64,000 bases of DNA. It comes from Clostridium sp. SM-530-WT-3G. GTDB taxonomy: Bacteria > Bacillota > Clostridia > Clostridiales > Clostridiaceae. The notes under the pieces were generated by a model. It made no database searches, was not told where the DNA came from, and worked only from the letters and a program-made list of their open reading frames with translations. Position numbers and translations under genes: made by a program. Numbering within the stretch: the first letter of the stretch is position 1; each line of letters starts with the position of its first letter. Below are positions 9,541 to 18,129 of this stretch, one piece after another. Where the stretch lies: assembly GCF_012843905.1 (NCBI RefSeq), contig NZ_JABAGC010000008.1:1-64000 (forward strand), read 5' to 3'.

Positions 9541-10647
9541 CTATATATTTTTCTTAAATAATAAGTACTTTTCTTCAATAAATTTTTTAATTTTTTCTTT
9601 AAAAACAGATTCATCAAATTTTTCTGCATGAGTTCTTATTACTTTCTTATCAAATTCCATTTTATAAAACCTGTTAACTGCATCAATTAAATCATCTGAT
9701 GATTGCTTTTCAAAAAACACCCCAGTCATATTTTCAACAACAGTTTCTAAAGCTCCACCTTTTTTATATGCTATAACTGGTCTTCCACTAGCCATTGCTT
9801 CTAATGGAGTTATCCCAAAATCTTCTTCTCCAGGAAATATAAATGCCTTGCACTTTGAATAATAGTCTTTAATTTCCTGATCTGATTTTCTCCCTAAAAA
9901 TTTAACATTACTCTTAGCCATAGATTCTAACCTTACTCTATCAGGTCCATCCCCAATAATAATTAATGGCAATCCTAATTTATTAAATGCTTGAACCGCT
10001 ATATCAACTCTTTTATATTCTTGTAATCTACCTACCATCAAATAATAATCTTCATCAATATCTGAAAGTTCAAATAAGTTACATCTTACTGCTGGATGAA
10101 TTACTATTGCTTCTCTTTTATAATGTTTCCTTATTCTCTTAGCAACATTTTCAGAATTTGCTATAAAGTAATCAACTCTATCAGCTGAAACATTATCCCA
10201 TAGTCTCACAAAAGATAAAAAATGTCTCAATAACTTAGCTTTTATTCCTCCCTTTCCTGCCATTTTTTCTGCATATTCATGCGAAAATTCCCATGCGTAT
10301 CTCATTGGTGAATGACAGTAACAAATATGTAACGTACTTGGAGGTGTAATTACTCCTTTAGCTATACATGAGCTATCACTTAAAACAACATCATATTCAT
10401 TTAAATTAAAAGATTCAATTGCTGTCATCATAAACGGAAATAATCTTCTATGATTTTTTATTTCTTTTTTATTTTTTTGTAAATGAGATGTTATAATTTT
10501 AGCTTCTTTTATTGGAGAATCAATTTTTTCTCTATTACATATTGTTGTATATACAGGCGCTCCTGGAAATAACTCAATAAAATTAGACAATACTCTTTCC
10601 GCACCTCCCATAAATGGTAACCAATCATGTACTAATGCAATTTTCAT
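9541..10647 (-). CDS. Glycosyltransferase family 4, WbaZ-like mannosyltransferase candidate
   Basis: 368-residue GT-B enzyme beginning MKIALVHDWLPFMGGAERVL. The H-D-W-L and C-Y-C-H-S-P-M-R-Y-A-W segments (near 115-126) are typical of the WbaZ/mannosyltransferase group. The donor domain has V-G-R-L-Q-E-Y-K-R-V near 205 and F-P-G-E-E-D-F-G-I-T-P-L-E-A near 268. The adjacent GDP-mannose pyrophosphorylase gene fits a mannose donor, but this is an inference. An upstream in-frame start exists at 10665; the ATG at 10647 is preferred because of its aaagggg site 5-6 nt upstream. Confidence 0.85.
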   Translation of the reverse strand: MKIALVHDWLPFMGGAERVLSNFIELFPGAPVYTTICNREKIDSPIKEAKIITSHLQKNKKEIKNHRRLFPFMMTAIESFNLNEYDVVLSDSSCIAKGVITPPSTLHICYCHSPMRYAWEFSHEYAEKMAGKGGIKAKLLRHFLSFVRLWDNVSADRVDYFIANSENVAKRIRKHYKREAIVIHPAVRCNLFELSDIDEDYYLMVGRLQEYKRVDIAVQAFNKLGLPLIIIGDGPDRVRLESMAKSNVKFLGRKSDQEIKDYYSKCKAFIFPGEEDFGITPLEAMASGRPVIAYKKGGALETVVENMTGVFFEKQSSDDLIDAVNRFYKMEFDKKVIRTHAEKFDESVFKEKIKKFIEEKYLLFKKNI

Positions 10648-10665
10648 ATTTACCCCTTTCTGCAT

Positions 10666-11712
10666 TTAAACTATATATCTATAATCTCTTAAATTTTCCA
10701 TCTTTTCTTTGCTAACTATATAAATACTATCCTCTGTTTCCAATGCCATTACATCATCAATGCCAATCATTATAATTTTTTTACCAATATTTAAGGCTAT
10801 ATTTGATGTTGATTCAATTACTTTGGCATTTCCTTCAATTATATTGTTGAAATCATCTTTCTTTTTATATCTTTCAACAGACTTCCAAGTTCCAATATCA
10901 TCCCATCCAATATCAGCAGGGAGAACATATATTTCATTTGATTTTTCTAATACAGCATAATCTATTGATATTGCTTTAGTGTCACTATATCTTTCTTTTA
11001 CTAAATCACTTAAACTTGCTTCCTCTGCTGTTTGAATATCCTTTAATGGTTCATATATGTCTGGACAATACTCCCTAATTTGATTAATTATATTAGATGC
11101 TTTCCATATGAACATTCCACCATTCCAAAGATAATTTCCTTCATTTAAATAAAGTTCTGCCTTTTCTAAATTTGGTTTTTCTACAAATTTATCAACTTTT
11201 ATAAAGCTATCTTCTTTTAATTTAAATGATTCCTGATTATATCTTATGTACCCATAACCAGTTTCAGGTCTATCTGGCTTCATTCCTATAGTGATTAATG
11301 CAGTTTCATTATTATCTAAAAATTTATCACAATCTAAAATAATATTTCTGAATTTCTCTTCATCCTTAATTAAATGATCAGATGGAAAAACAACTATAGA
11401 TGCATCCTCGAATCTTCTATTTATTATCATAGAAGATAAAGCAATACATGGTGCTGTATTTCTTCCTTCTGGTTCAATTATTATATTTTCTTCAGGAAGT
11501 TCTGGTAACTGCTCTTTAACTAGCTCTACATAAGATGAAACTGTACATACAAATACTCTTTCAATAGGTATAATAGGCCTTACTCTATCAACAGTCATTT
11601 GTATCATTGTTTTCTTTCCTAAAAGATTTAAAAACTGCTTAGGCCTTTCTTCTGTAGATAAAGGCCAAAATCTTGTACCTTTACCTCCAGCCATTATTAA
11701 TGCACATAACAT
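10666..11712 (-). CDS. manC: Mannose-1-phosphate guanylyltransferase (GDP-mannose pyrophosphorylase)
   Basis: 348 residues; makes GDP-mannose from mannose-1-phosphate and GTP in the cytosol. The nucleotide-binding loop M-A-G-G-K-G-T-R-F-W-P-L-S (7-19) and the K-Q-F-L motif are perfect. F-P-S-D-H (about 107-111), F-V-E-K-P (about 175-179) and W-N-G-G-M-F near 196 are the metal and sugar-binding signatures. The length matches the single-domain form without the isomerase domain of bifunctional ManC/AlgA, so mannose-6-phosphate isomerase and phosphomannomutase must lie elsewhere. It lies between ugd and the WbaZ-like transferase in the operon. Confidence 0.9.
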   Translation of the reverse strand: MLCALIMAGGKGTRFWPLSTEERPKQFLNLLGKKTMIQMTVDRVRPIIPIERVFVCTVSSYVELVKEQLPELPEENIIIEPEGRNTAPCIALSSMIINRRFEDASIVVFPSDHLIKDEEKFRNIILDCDKFLDNNETALITIGMKPDRPETGYGYIRYNQESFKLKEDSFIKVDKFVEKPNLEKAELYLNEGNYLWNGGMFIWKASNIINQIREYCPDIYEPLKDIQTAEEASLSDLVKERYSDTKAISIDYAVLEKSNEIYVLPADIGWDDIGTWKSVERYKKKDDFNNIIEGNAKVIESTSNIALNIGKKIIMIGIDDVMALETEDSIYIVSKEKMENLRDYRYIV

Positions 11713-11731
11713 ACCTTCACCTTCTTTTTCT

Positions 11732-13081
11732 TTATTTAACTGTTGCTGCTATTTCTGCTTTCACACTTTCTTTATAATTTAACACTGCTTTTCTTCCAAC
11801 TGAGTAATAATCAATATTTCTTTCTTCTACTTCTTTTAATGAATAACAATTTCTACCATCAAATACTATAGGAGTATTCATTAATTCTTCGAAAGAACTT
11901 AATTTAACATTCTTTATTTCATCCCATTCAGTAAATATAAATGCAACATCAGCATCTTTTAAAGTTTCTTCAGGAGTATTTACATATTCTATTTCTGTAG
12001 GGAATATTCTCTTAAAGTTTTCTTCTCCTACTGGATCATAAGCTACAATTTGTGCCCCTTCATCTAATAATCTTCTTACATTAGGTATTGATGGAGCTGC
12101 TCTTAAATCATCTGTTCCTGGTTTAAATGTAAGTCCTAATACAGCTACTTTTAGCCCCTTTAAGCTTCCAAATATCTTCTTAGCTTCTCTGAATAATTTA
12201 TATTTTTGATTTTCATTAACTTCAATAGTTGCTTTTATTGTTTTAAGTTCATATCCATTATCATTTGCAAGCCAGTGAAGAGCTTTTGTATCTTTAGGGA
12301 AGCATGAACCTCCGTATCCTAAACCTGCATTTAAGAATTTATCTCCTATTCTTGGATCATAGCTCATTCCTTTTGCTACATCTTGAATATCTGCTCCAAC
12401 TATTTCACAGAAATTAGCTATTTCATTTATGAATGAAATCTTAAGTGCTAAGAAATCATTAGATGCATACTTTATCATTTCTGCACTTCTTCTATTTGTA
12501 ACAACTATTGGCTGATTGTATCTTTCATATACTTCTTTTAATATTTCTTCAGCATATTTAGATTCAACTCCAATAACGATTCTTCTTGCTTCAAGAGTAT
12601 CTTTTACTGCTGTTCCTTGTGATAAGAATTCTGGGTTTGAAGCCACTTCAATATGAATTCCTTCTCTTACATTTTCCTTTAAGAATTCTTCTACTCTATC
12701 GTTTGTACCTATTGGCACTGTAGATTTAACTACTACTAAACAATCATGTTCTACATTTTCAGCAATCTGCTTACATACATTAAATACATAATCAAGATTA
12801 GCAGAACCATCTTCTCTTTCCGGAGTACCGACTCCTATGAATACTAAGTCAGCATCCTTATATGCATTTTTATAATCTAATGTAAAATCTAATCTTCCTT
12901 CATCATGGTTTCTCTTTAATAATTCATCTAATCCTGGTTCATATATAGGAGATATTCCCTTTTTCATCATATCCACTTTATTTTGGTCTATATCTACACA
13001 AGTTACATTATGCCCCTTCTCAGCAAGACATGCTCCTGTAACTAATCCTACATATCCTGTTCCTGCAACAACTATTTTCAT
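11732..13081 (-). CDS. ugd: UDP-glucose 6-dehydrogenase
   Basis: 449 residues; oxidises UDP-glucose to UDP-glucuronate with two NAD+. The Rossmann motif G-T-G-Y-V-G-L-V-T-G is at 7-16. The catalytic cysteine sits in G-Y-G-G-S-C-F-P-K-D near 255-264, and the second dinucleotide-like domain begins V-A-V-L-G-L-T-F-K-P-G-T-D-D near 313. The length is normal. Together with manC it implies a polysaccharide containing uronic acid and mannose-derived residues. Strong codon regularity suggests good expression. Confidence 0.93.
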   Translation of the reverse strand: MKIVVAGTGYVGLVTGACLAEKGHNVTCVDIDQNKVDMMKKGISPIYEPGLDELLKRNHDEGRLDFTLDYKNAYKDADLVFIGVGTPEREDGSANLDYVFNVCKQIAENVEHDCLVVVKSTVPIGTNDRVEEFLKENVREGIHIEVASNPEFLSQGTAVKDTLEARRIVIGVESKYAEEILKEVYERYNQPIVVTNRRSAEMIKYASNDFLALKISFINEIANFCEIVGADIQDVAKGMSYDPRIGDKFLNAGLGYGGSCFPKDTKALHWLANDNGYELKTIKATIEVNENQKYKLFREAKKIFGSLKGLKVAVLGLTFKPGTDDLRAAPSIPNVRRLLDEGAQIVAYDPVGEENFKRIFPTEIEYVNTPEETLKDADVAFIFTEWDEIKNVKLSSFEELMNTPIVFDGRNCYSLKEVEERNIDYYSVGRKAVLNYKESVKAEIAATVK

Positions 13082-13096
13082 TTCTTTTCCCCTTTT

Positions 13097-13759
13097 CTAT
13101 CTTGCATGCTCGTCCCCAAATAGCACAAAAAATGTTTTAAATATAAGTTTAAAATCTAATAAAGTATTTCTTTCTTTTACATACTTAATATCAAGCTTCA
13201 TCCAGTTTTCAAAATCAATATCGTTTCTTCCACTTACCTGCCAATAGCATGTAAGTCCTGGCTTTACTTTAAGCCTTTCAAGCATCCATTCTTCAAATTC
13301 CTTTACTTCATTTGGAAGTGAAGGTCTTGGCCCTACTAAACTCATTTCTCCCTTAAGGATATTAATAATCTGTGGAAGTTCATCAATACTTGTCTTTCTT
13401 ATAAACTTTCCTACCTTTGTAACTCTAGGATCTTCCTTCATCTTAAACATAGGTCCATCCATTTCATTTTCCGCTGCCAGCTTTCTCTTTAGTTCTTCCG
13501 CATTTGCAACCATAGATCTAAATTTGTACATCTTAAATGGTTTTCCATAGTATCCTATTCTCTCTTGAGAAAATAATACTGGTCCTTTGGATTCTAATTT
13601 TATTGCTATAGCAACAATTAAGAAAATAGGACTTAATAGTATTAATGCTCCTAGTGAACACACTACATCTACAGTTCTTTTGATAAATTTATATCCTTTT
13701 CCTACATTTGCACCTTTTTCATCAATTTCTTTCCTTTCTTTAACAAATGCCTCAGTCAT
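13097..13759 (-). CDS. Initiating sugar-1-phosphate transferase (bacterial sugar transferase family)
   Basis: 220-residue monotopic membrane enzyme that would load the first sugar-phosphate onto undecaprenyl phosphate. It has one hydrophobic segment at about 27-52 (VDVVCSLGALILLSPIFLIV), followed by the conserved G-P-V-L-F-S-Q-E-R-I-G, K-M-Y-K-F-R-S-M, T-S-I-D-E-L-P-Q and S-L-V-G-P-R-P motifs and the C-terminal K-P-G-L-T-C-Y-W-Q-V-S-G-R. It is the short form lacking the N-terminal multi-span domain of WbaP/CpsE. It follows the BY-kinase gene in the operon. Confidence 0.92.
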   Translation of the reverse strand: MTEAFVKERKEIDEKGANVGKGYKFIKRTVDVVCSLGALILLSPIFLIVAIAIKLESKGPVLFSQERIGYYGKPFKMYKFRSMVANAEELKRKLAAENEMDGPMFKMKEDPRVTKVGKFIRKTSIDELPQIINILKGEMSLVGPRPSLPNEVKEFEEWMLERLKVKPGLTCYWQVSGRNDIDFENWMKLDIKYVKERNTLLDFKLIFKTFFVLFGDEHAR

Positions 13760-13792
13760 TTTTCCCCCTAATATATATTTATTTTTTGCAAA

Positions 13793-14461
13793 TTAATTTG
13801 CAGAAACTTCTTCATTTACATAATATTCTTTATTCTTTCTTCCAGGTTTATCATTGTAGTTTAATACACAACCAATAATATTAGCTCCAACATTTTTAAG
13901 AAGATTTTTTGATTCTTTTATATAATTTATTTTAGTTTTATCCTTTTTAACTACTAATATAGTTCCATCAGCTTTAGCTGCTAAAAGCTGAGAATCAGAA
14001 ACAACTCTTACTGGTGCACTATCTAAAATTATCAAATCATAACTTTCCTTAAGTTGTTCTATAAGATTTTCAAAAGCTTCTGAACCCAATAATTCTGATG
14101 GGTTTGGAGGAAGATTACCTGATGGAAGTATATCAATCTTGTTGTTATAACTTTTAATCATTTCCCCTATTCTTTTAGTCCCTAATAATACTTCAGAAAG
14201 ACCATAAATATTTGATATTTTAAACATCTTATGAATTGAAGGTGATCTTAAATCGCAGTCAATTAAAAGCACTCTTTTATCACTTTGTGCAAATGCTAAT
14301 GCAAGATTTCCACTTATTGTTGATTTTCCTTCATTACTATCAGAGCTTGTTACTAAAATAGTCTTAAGTTTTTTATCAAAAGATGAATACTGTATATTAG
14401 TTCTTAATGTTCTATATGCTTCTGATACAAATGATTTTGGTTTTTTCTCAATAACAAACAT
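13793..14461 (-). CDS. Bacterial tyrosine kinase, CpsD/CapB type
   Basis: 222-residue BY-kinase that regulates capsule polymerisation together with its membrane activator, the next gene upstream. Walker A is S-S-D-S-N-E-G-K-S-T (about 39-48), Walker A' is L-L-I-D-C-D-L-R-S-P (about 75-84), and Walker B is I-I-L-D-S-A-P-V. The R-T-L-R-T-N motif near 18-23 is the usual oligomerisation signature. The C-terminal tyrosine cluster is short: the tail has only E-Y-Y and one earlier tyrosine, fewer than in streptococcal CpsD. No CpsB/YwqE phosphatase gene is seen in the window. Confidence 0.9.
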   Translation of the reverse strand: MFVIEKKPKSFVSEAYRTLRTNIQYSSFDKKLKTILVTSSDSNEGKSTISGNLALAFAQSDKRVLLIDCDLRSPSIHKMFKISNIYGLSEVLLGTKRIGEMIKSYNNKIDILPSGNLPPNPSELLGSEAFENLIEQLKESYDLIILDSAPVRVVSDSQLLAAKADGTILVVKKDKTKINYIKESKNLLKNVGANIIGCVLNYNDKPGRKNKEYYVNEEVSAN

Positions 14462-14473
14462 TACTATGTCCTC

Positions 14474-15145
14474 CTATGATTCAACTGGTATCTTCCCAAT
14501 TACAGGAACATCCAATATTTCTTCTAATTCTTCAGCACTTAAGACTGTATTGTTCATATACTCAATAAAAAATGCTACAAGTATTCCTAGCATTAACCCT
14601 GCTAAAAATCCAATTGCTATATTCTTTACTTTATTAGGACTAACAGGATTTTTCGGTAAATTAGCTTTTTGTATAATTTGTACATTTCCATCTGGAATAA
14701 GTTTTCCTGATTCTTCAATAAATTCAGCAGTTACTGCATCTAACACATCTCTGCATAGCTCTGGATCAGTACATTTAAAGCTGACACCAATTATTTGAGT
14801 ATCTGCTTTTGGACTTACAGTAAGTCCAGAACTTACTGCTCCTGGAGATAATTCAATGTCATTATTTTTCATTGCTTTTTCAATAAGATCACTTGTTTGC
14901 AATATTTCTGAGTACGTATTAAGAAACTTTTGATATACTTGAACATCATTCACACTATATTTTTGATTTTCAGCTGCTTCTTTACCTATAAATAATTTTG
15001 TACTTGAGACATACTGCGGTGTTATTACATAAAAACTTAAAAATGATGCTAATGCAGTAGCTATTACTGTAAAGCTAATTATCAGCACAAATCTTTTCTT
15101 CAAAATTTTAAATACATCACCAATTTCTATTACTCTTTCTTCCAA
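14474..15145 (-). CDS. Chain-length determinant / BY-kinase activator (CpsC/CapA, Wzz family)
   Basis: 223-residue membrane protein with two transmembrane helices (about 17-40 and 173-197) flanking an extracellular domain, as in Wzz-type regulators. The P-X-X-P-X-X-P motif before the second helix is present (LPKNPVSPNKVK). The cytosolic tail ends near V-P-V-I-G-K-I-P and would bind the kinase encoded 12 bp downstream. The start codon is TTG, chosen because a gtggggg site lies 7 nt upstream and the sequence MEERVIEIGDVF is typical. It is the first gene of the capsule operon. Confidence 0.88.
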   Translation of the reverse strand: MEERVIEIGDVFKILKKRFVLIISFTVIATALASFLSFYVITPQYVSSTKLFIGKEAAENQKYSVNDVQVYQKFLNTYSEILQTSDLIEKAMKNNDIELSPGAVSSGLTVSPKADTQIIGVSFKCTDPELCRDVLDAVTAEFIEESGKLIPDGNVQIIQKANLPKNPVSPNKVKNIAIGFLAGLMLGILVAFFIEYMNNTVLSAEELEEILDVPVIGKIPVES

Positions 15146-15314
15146 TGTTTTTCCCCCACTTCTTTAATACATAAATTTGTAATTTTATATTTCACAATTG
15201 AAATATTTTCAAAAAATCAACATAAAAATATTCCAACTAAATTAAACTTAACCTATTTTATTGAATAAATTCTATTACATCACTTATTTTACTTTTTATG
15301 GATTATACATATAG

Positions 15315-15343
15315 ATATTACCATTACGTTTTTCCTTTGTAAA
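15315..15343 (-). promoter_or_regulatory. Candidate sigma-A promoter of the capsule operon
   Basis: On the minus strand there is TTTACA, a 17-bp spacer and TAATAT, with the -10 at 15315-15320 and the -35 at 15338-15343. It would give a leader of roughly 170 nt before the TTG start at 15145. It is the best-spaced match I see, but the region is very AT-rich, so this is only a candidate. Confidence 0.4.
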
Positions 15344-15577
15344 TACTATTTTTTTACTCTTTATGATTTTAAAACCTATATTTCAATAATAAAATCATAA
15401 TAATATAGCCAAAGAATACGTTTTCTAAGCATTTATAAAAAATCTATTTAATTTTTTGTATGGCAGTCTTTCAAAGAACACCTGATAAAAGCACTTACAA
15501 AGGAGTAAAAATCTCAAAAAATTAATTTATTTCATTACTTTTATATCCTTACTAATAATCAAAAGATATTTTTCTAA

Positions 15578-15606
15578 TTGAAAAGATAATAAGTAATATG
15601 TATACT
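15578..15606 (+). promoter_or_regulatory. Sigma-A promoter of the C_GCAxxG_C_C gene
   Basis: TTGAAA (15578-15583), an exact 17-bp spacer and TATACT (15601-15606), about 55 bp before the ATG at 15663, which has a strong taggagg site. Confidence 0.6.
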
Positions 15607-15662
15607 TAAACTTGATTATATTTACATTAATTTTAATAATAATTTATTAGGAGGATTTATTT

Positions 15663-16076
15663 ATGGAAAGTAGAATTGATATTGTTGCTGAAAAACATAG
15701 CAAAGGCTATAACTGTGCACAAGCTGTTCTTTGTACTTATTGTGACTTATTTGGAATGGATGAAGAAACTGCATTTAGAATTTCAGAAGGCTTTGGCCTT
15801 GGTATGGGTGCTATGCAAAGTACATGTGGTGCTCTTAGTGGTGCTATAATGTTAGCTGGCTTAAAAAATAGTAATGGTCTTGTAATGCCTGGAAGTACTA
15901 AAGCTTCTACTTATAAGTTAGTTAAAGAAATGGCTGAAGAATTTAAATAAATGAATACAACTACTGTATGTAAAGAACTTAAAGGAATTGATGATGGTGT
16001 TGTAAAAAGACATTGTCCTGGTTGTATTGAAGATGCTAGTAAATTAGTTGAAAAATACTTAATTGATGAAAAATAA
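15663..16076 (+). pseudogene. C_GCAxxG_C_C family redox protein, interrupted by an in-frame TAA
   Basis: Small cysteine-rich protein of the C_GCAxxG_C_C family, whose members are roughly 140 residues. Codons 1-95 give the N-terminal part with G-Y-N-C-A-Q-A-V (17-24) and S-T-C-G-A-L-S-G-A. A TAA at 15948-15950 ends this part after EEFK. The same frame then continues without any shift for 42 codons (MNTTTVCKELKG, then HCPGCIEDASKLVEKYL) to a TAA at 16074. That supplies the missing C-terminal cysteines, so the full 137-residue family length is restored if the stop is read through. I call it a nonsense-mutated gene; the product without its last cysteines is probably non-functional. Confidence 0.8.
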
Positions 16077-16102
16077 TATATAACATATTTTTTGTTTAAT
16101 AT

Positions 16103-16157
16103 GAAAAGAAACTGCTGTAATCTATCATAATTTAAATAGACTACAGCAGTTTCTTTT
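16103..16157. terminator. Bidirectional terminator between convergent genes
   Basis: Inverted repeat AGAAACTGCTGTA / TACAGCAGTTTCT, with an A tract before and a T tract after it, sits between the plus-strand C_GCAxxG gene and the minus-strand acyltransferase gene and can serve both. Confidence 0.8.
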
Positions 16158-17318
16158 CTATGCCTTACTAATACAATTATACAAAATATCTTTCCACTTA
16201 TTAATTAAATCTTTTGATGCAATATTTCTTATTTTATTCATATTCAATTTTGTTTTACAGCCTAAAAAGTATTTTGAAAAAGGTAAATAGCTTAATGCCC
16301 AGCATATCACTATGCTCTTTACTACTCCAATATACCAAAATTTAACGCTACATGACAACTGATTTGTTATAGCCATCTTAAAAGTTAAATCATTCAAAAT
16401 AGATACATGTATTAAATAAGCTGGAAATGAGTATCTGCTTATAAATTTTAATATTGTTGAAAGATAAACAAATGATGTTTCAACGTAACTACATCCTATA
16501 ATAAGAAGTAAAATTAATATACTCATGCAAACTGCATGTACAGGTAAGTAGTTATTAATAGTTTTAAATGTATCTGTAATACTTCCACCTAACTCTATAT
16601 AATACTCATATCCTTGAAGTATTATATATGCAAGTAATAACTTGTACTTATTGTTTATGATTGCTTGTTTGATTTTTTCATAATCATTTACTACAAATGC
16701 ACCTAATATAAAGTAATATGCATAATTTAATGGTGTATTATTCATAAAACGTACTTGTTGCTCACTTGGATTAGTAAAAAAGAAATTAGTCATAATTCCA
16801 GATATATTTATATCATTAATTATTATGTAGCATACTGTTAGAACTAAAAATATTCCTATCTTAGTATTTCTACTCTGTTTCTTAAGATGCTTATTTAAAA
16901 GATATATCAATGGGAAATATAAATAAATTCTTATTATCATAGACATATACCATAAATGATATTGTGAATCACCACTGAGTACACGCCATATTACAGTACC
17001 ATCTATTTCTGTCCCTGTACATTTTAATCTATATATTGACCATATTGCAAAAGGCAGGAATAAATACTTTATCTTTTTAATATAGAAATCTTTTATATCA
17101 AGCTTATCATCATATCTATATAAAAGTGCTACTGCACTTAAGAATACAAATATAGGTACACCTGATCGTGCTACTACATATAAAAGCTTCGATATGTAAA
17201 AATCATTTATACTTATATCATCCCTATATGAAAAGCCTCCTATAGTATGCTGAATAACTACAAATAAAAATGCAATTCCCCTCATAATATCCAGTTCTAA
17301 TAATCTCTTTTTTGACAT
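16158..17318 (-). CDS. Membrane acyltransferase, acyltransferase-3 family
   Basis: 386-residue protein with about 10 transmembrane helices. The N-terminus M-S-K-K-R-L-L-E-L-D-I-M-R-G-I-A-F-L-F-V and the following V-I-Q-H (His at about 23) are the family hallmark; this His is the likely catalytic residue. H-L-W-Y-M-S-M-I-I-R near 140 is also typical. Such proteins O-acetylate or O-succinylate cell-surface polysaccharides. Although close to the capsule operon it is transcribed separately, and its substrate is unknown. Confidence 0.85.
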   Translation of the reverse strand: MSKKRLLELDIMRGIAFLFVVIQHTIGGFSYRDDISINDFYISKLLYVVARSGVPIFVFLSAVALLYRYDDKLDIKDFYIKKIKYLFLPFAIWSIYRLKCTGTEIDGTVIWRVLSGDSQYHLWYMSMIIRIYLYFPLIYLLNKHLKKQSRNTKIGIFLVLTVCYIIINDINISGIMTNFFFTNPSEQQVRFMNNTPLNYAYYFILGAFVVNDYEKIKQAIINNKYKLLLAYIILQGYEYYIELGGSITDTFKTINNYLPVHAVCMSILILLLIIGCSYVETSFVYLSTILKFISRYSFPAYLIHVSILNDLTFKMAITNQLSCSVKFWYIGVVKSIVICWALSYLPFSKYFLGCKTKLNMNKIRNIASKDLINKWKDILYNCISKA

Positions 17319-17347
17319 TTTAAATTTTCGCCTCTTTTAATCTAATA

Positions 17348-17515
17348 TTACATACTTGGTATTAGTACAAATATAAGAAATAGAATGAAGCTTACTATAA
17401 CTATAAGTAATATAGCTGACACCATTAAAAGCAGCTTATTCTTCCTTATAATTCCTACTACTATACCAATTGCTAAAATAATTATCAATAGTAAAAGTAA
17501 AATTGTCAAACTCAT
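17348..17515 (-). CDS. Small two-helix membrane protein
   Basis: A 55-codon gene reading MSLTILLLLLIIILAIG at the start, then a short basic turn (IRKNKLLL) and a second hydrophobic stretch ending VLIPSM. The topology is a helical hairpin with a positive cytosolic loop. The start has a clear aaggag site 6 nt upstream. It lies 11 bp downstream of the truncated DUF554 gene and may once have been cotranscribed with it. I do not recognise a family. Confidence 0.55.
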   Translation of the reverse strand: MSLTILLLLLIIILAIGIVVGIIRKNKLLLMVSAILLIVIVSFILFLIFVLIPSM

Positions 17516-17526
17516 CTTTTTTCTCC

Positions 17527-17943
17527 TTAAAAGAATTTCATAAGTATATCAATAATAATAGGAAGAAATATTGCTGGTAATAAATTTGCTACTTTAATCT
17601 CTGCTGCACCTATAATATTAAATCCAAGGCCTAATATTAATAAGCTTCCTATTGCCGACATACTTGTAATAACTGTATCTGTAAGAATAGTTGCTAAACA
17701 TCCTGCTAATAAAGTTATAGTACCTTGATAAACTAATATAGTTAATGATGAAAGTATAACTCCTATACCTAGTGTTGATGTAAAAATAATTGAAGATACT
17801 CCATCAAGGACTGATTTTGCAAAAAGTGTTGTATGATTGCCTTGTAATCCACTTTCAAGAGAACCAACTACAGCCATTGCCCCTACACAAAATAAAAGAC
17901 TTGATGTAACAAACCCTTCTGCAATTGATACTTTTTCTTTTAG
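17527..17943 (-). pseudogene. DUF554 membrane protein, N-terminal half missing
   Basis: The open frame encodes the C-terminal part of a DUF554 (YdfK-like) membrane protein: GFVTSSLLFCVGAMAVVGS, then G-N-H-T-T-L-F-A-K-S-V-L-D-G and four to five hydrophobic helices to the end ILMKFF. DUF554 proteins are normally about 230 residues. Here the frame is closed by a TAA at 17944-17946, just before LKEKVSIAEG, and no N-terminal half is found upstream in any frame. The first ATG (17877) is an internal residue, with no ribosome site. I read it as a 5'-deleted gene. Confidence 0.7.
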
Positions 17944-18028
17944 TTAATTTAATAATTTAATCCTATATTTATTATTAATTTTTTAATGTCTAGTGTTTCA
18001 CTCTGAAATAAATATAAATTTTAATAAA

Positions 18029-18043
18029 TGATACTCATTTTCA
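18029..18043 (+). promoter_or_regulatory. Fur-family operator candidate upstream of the S4 paralog
   Basis: TGATACTCATTTTCA matches the 7-1-7 Fur box (TGATAAT-N-ATTATCA) at 12 of 14 positions and directly abuts the -35 element, so a bound repressor would block the promoter. It could instead be read by another Fur-family member such as Zur or PerR, though the sequence fits Fur best. Confidence 0.45.
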
Positions 18044-18072
18044 TTTACTTTATGAAAAAATTATGTTATATT
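18044..18072 (+). promoter_or_regulatory. Sigma-A promoter of the S4 paralog
   Basis: TTTACT (18044-18049), a 17-bp spacer and TATATT (18067-18072), about 55 bp upstream of the ATG at 18130, which has a tggag site. Confidence 0.65.
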
Positions 18073-18129
18073 ATCTATGGGCTTAATTTTATCGCGGCAA
18101 ATCTATAAGATATATGGAGATGATAAATT

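Larger units (their letters stand above)
15146..15662. other. Divergent intergenic region between the capsule operon and the C_GCAxxG gene
   Basis: AT-rich spacer of about 517 bp holding promoter candidates for both sides (listed separately). The capsule leader would be about 170 nt long. I see no riboswitch signature such as c-di-GMP-I/II, and no strong hairpin followed by a U tract. Confidence 0.6.

Noticed and set aside
14466-14798. 110-codon plus-strand frame opposite the chain-length gene
   Set aside because: It lies wholly over a well-supported minus-strand gene and has shadow-type composition.
15948-15950. Selenocysteine or pyrrolysine recoding at the in-frame stops
   Set aside because: All three codons are TAA, which neither system uses (TGA and TAG respectively).
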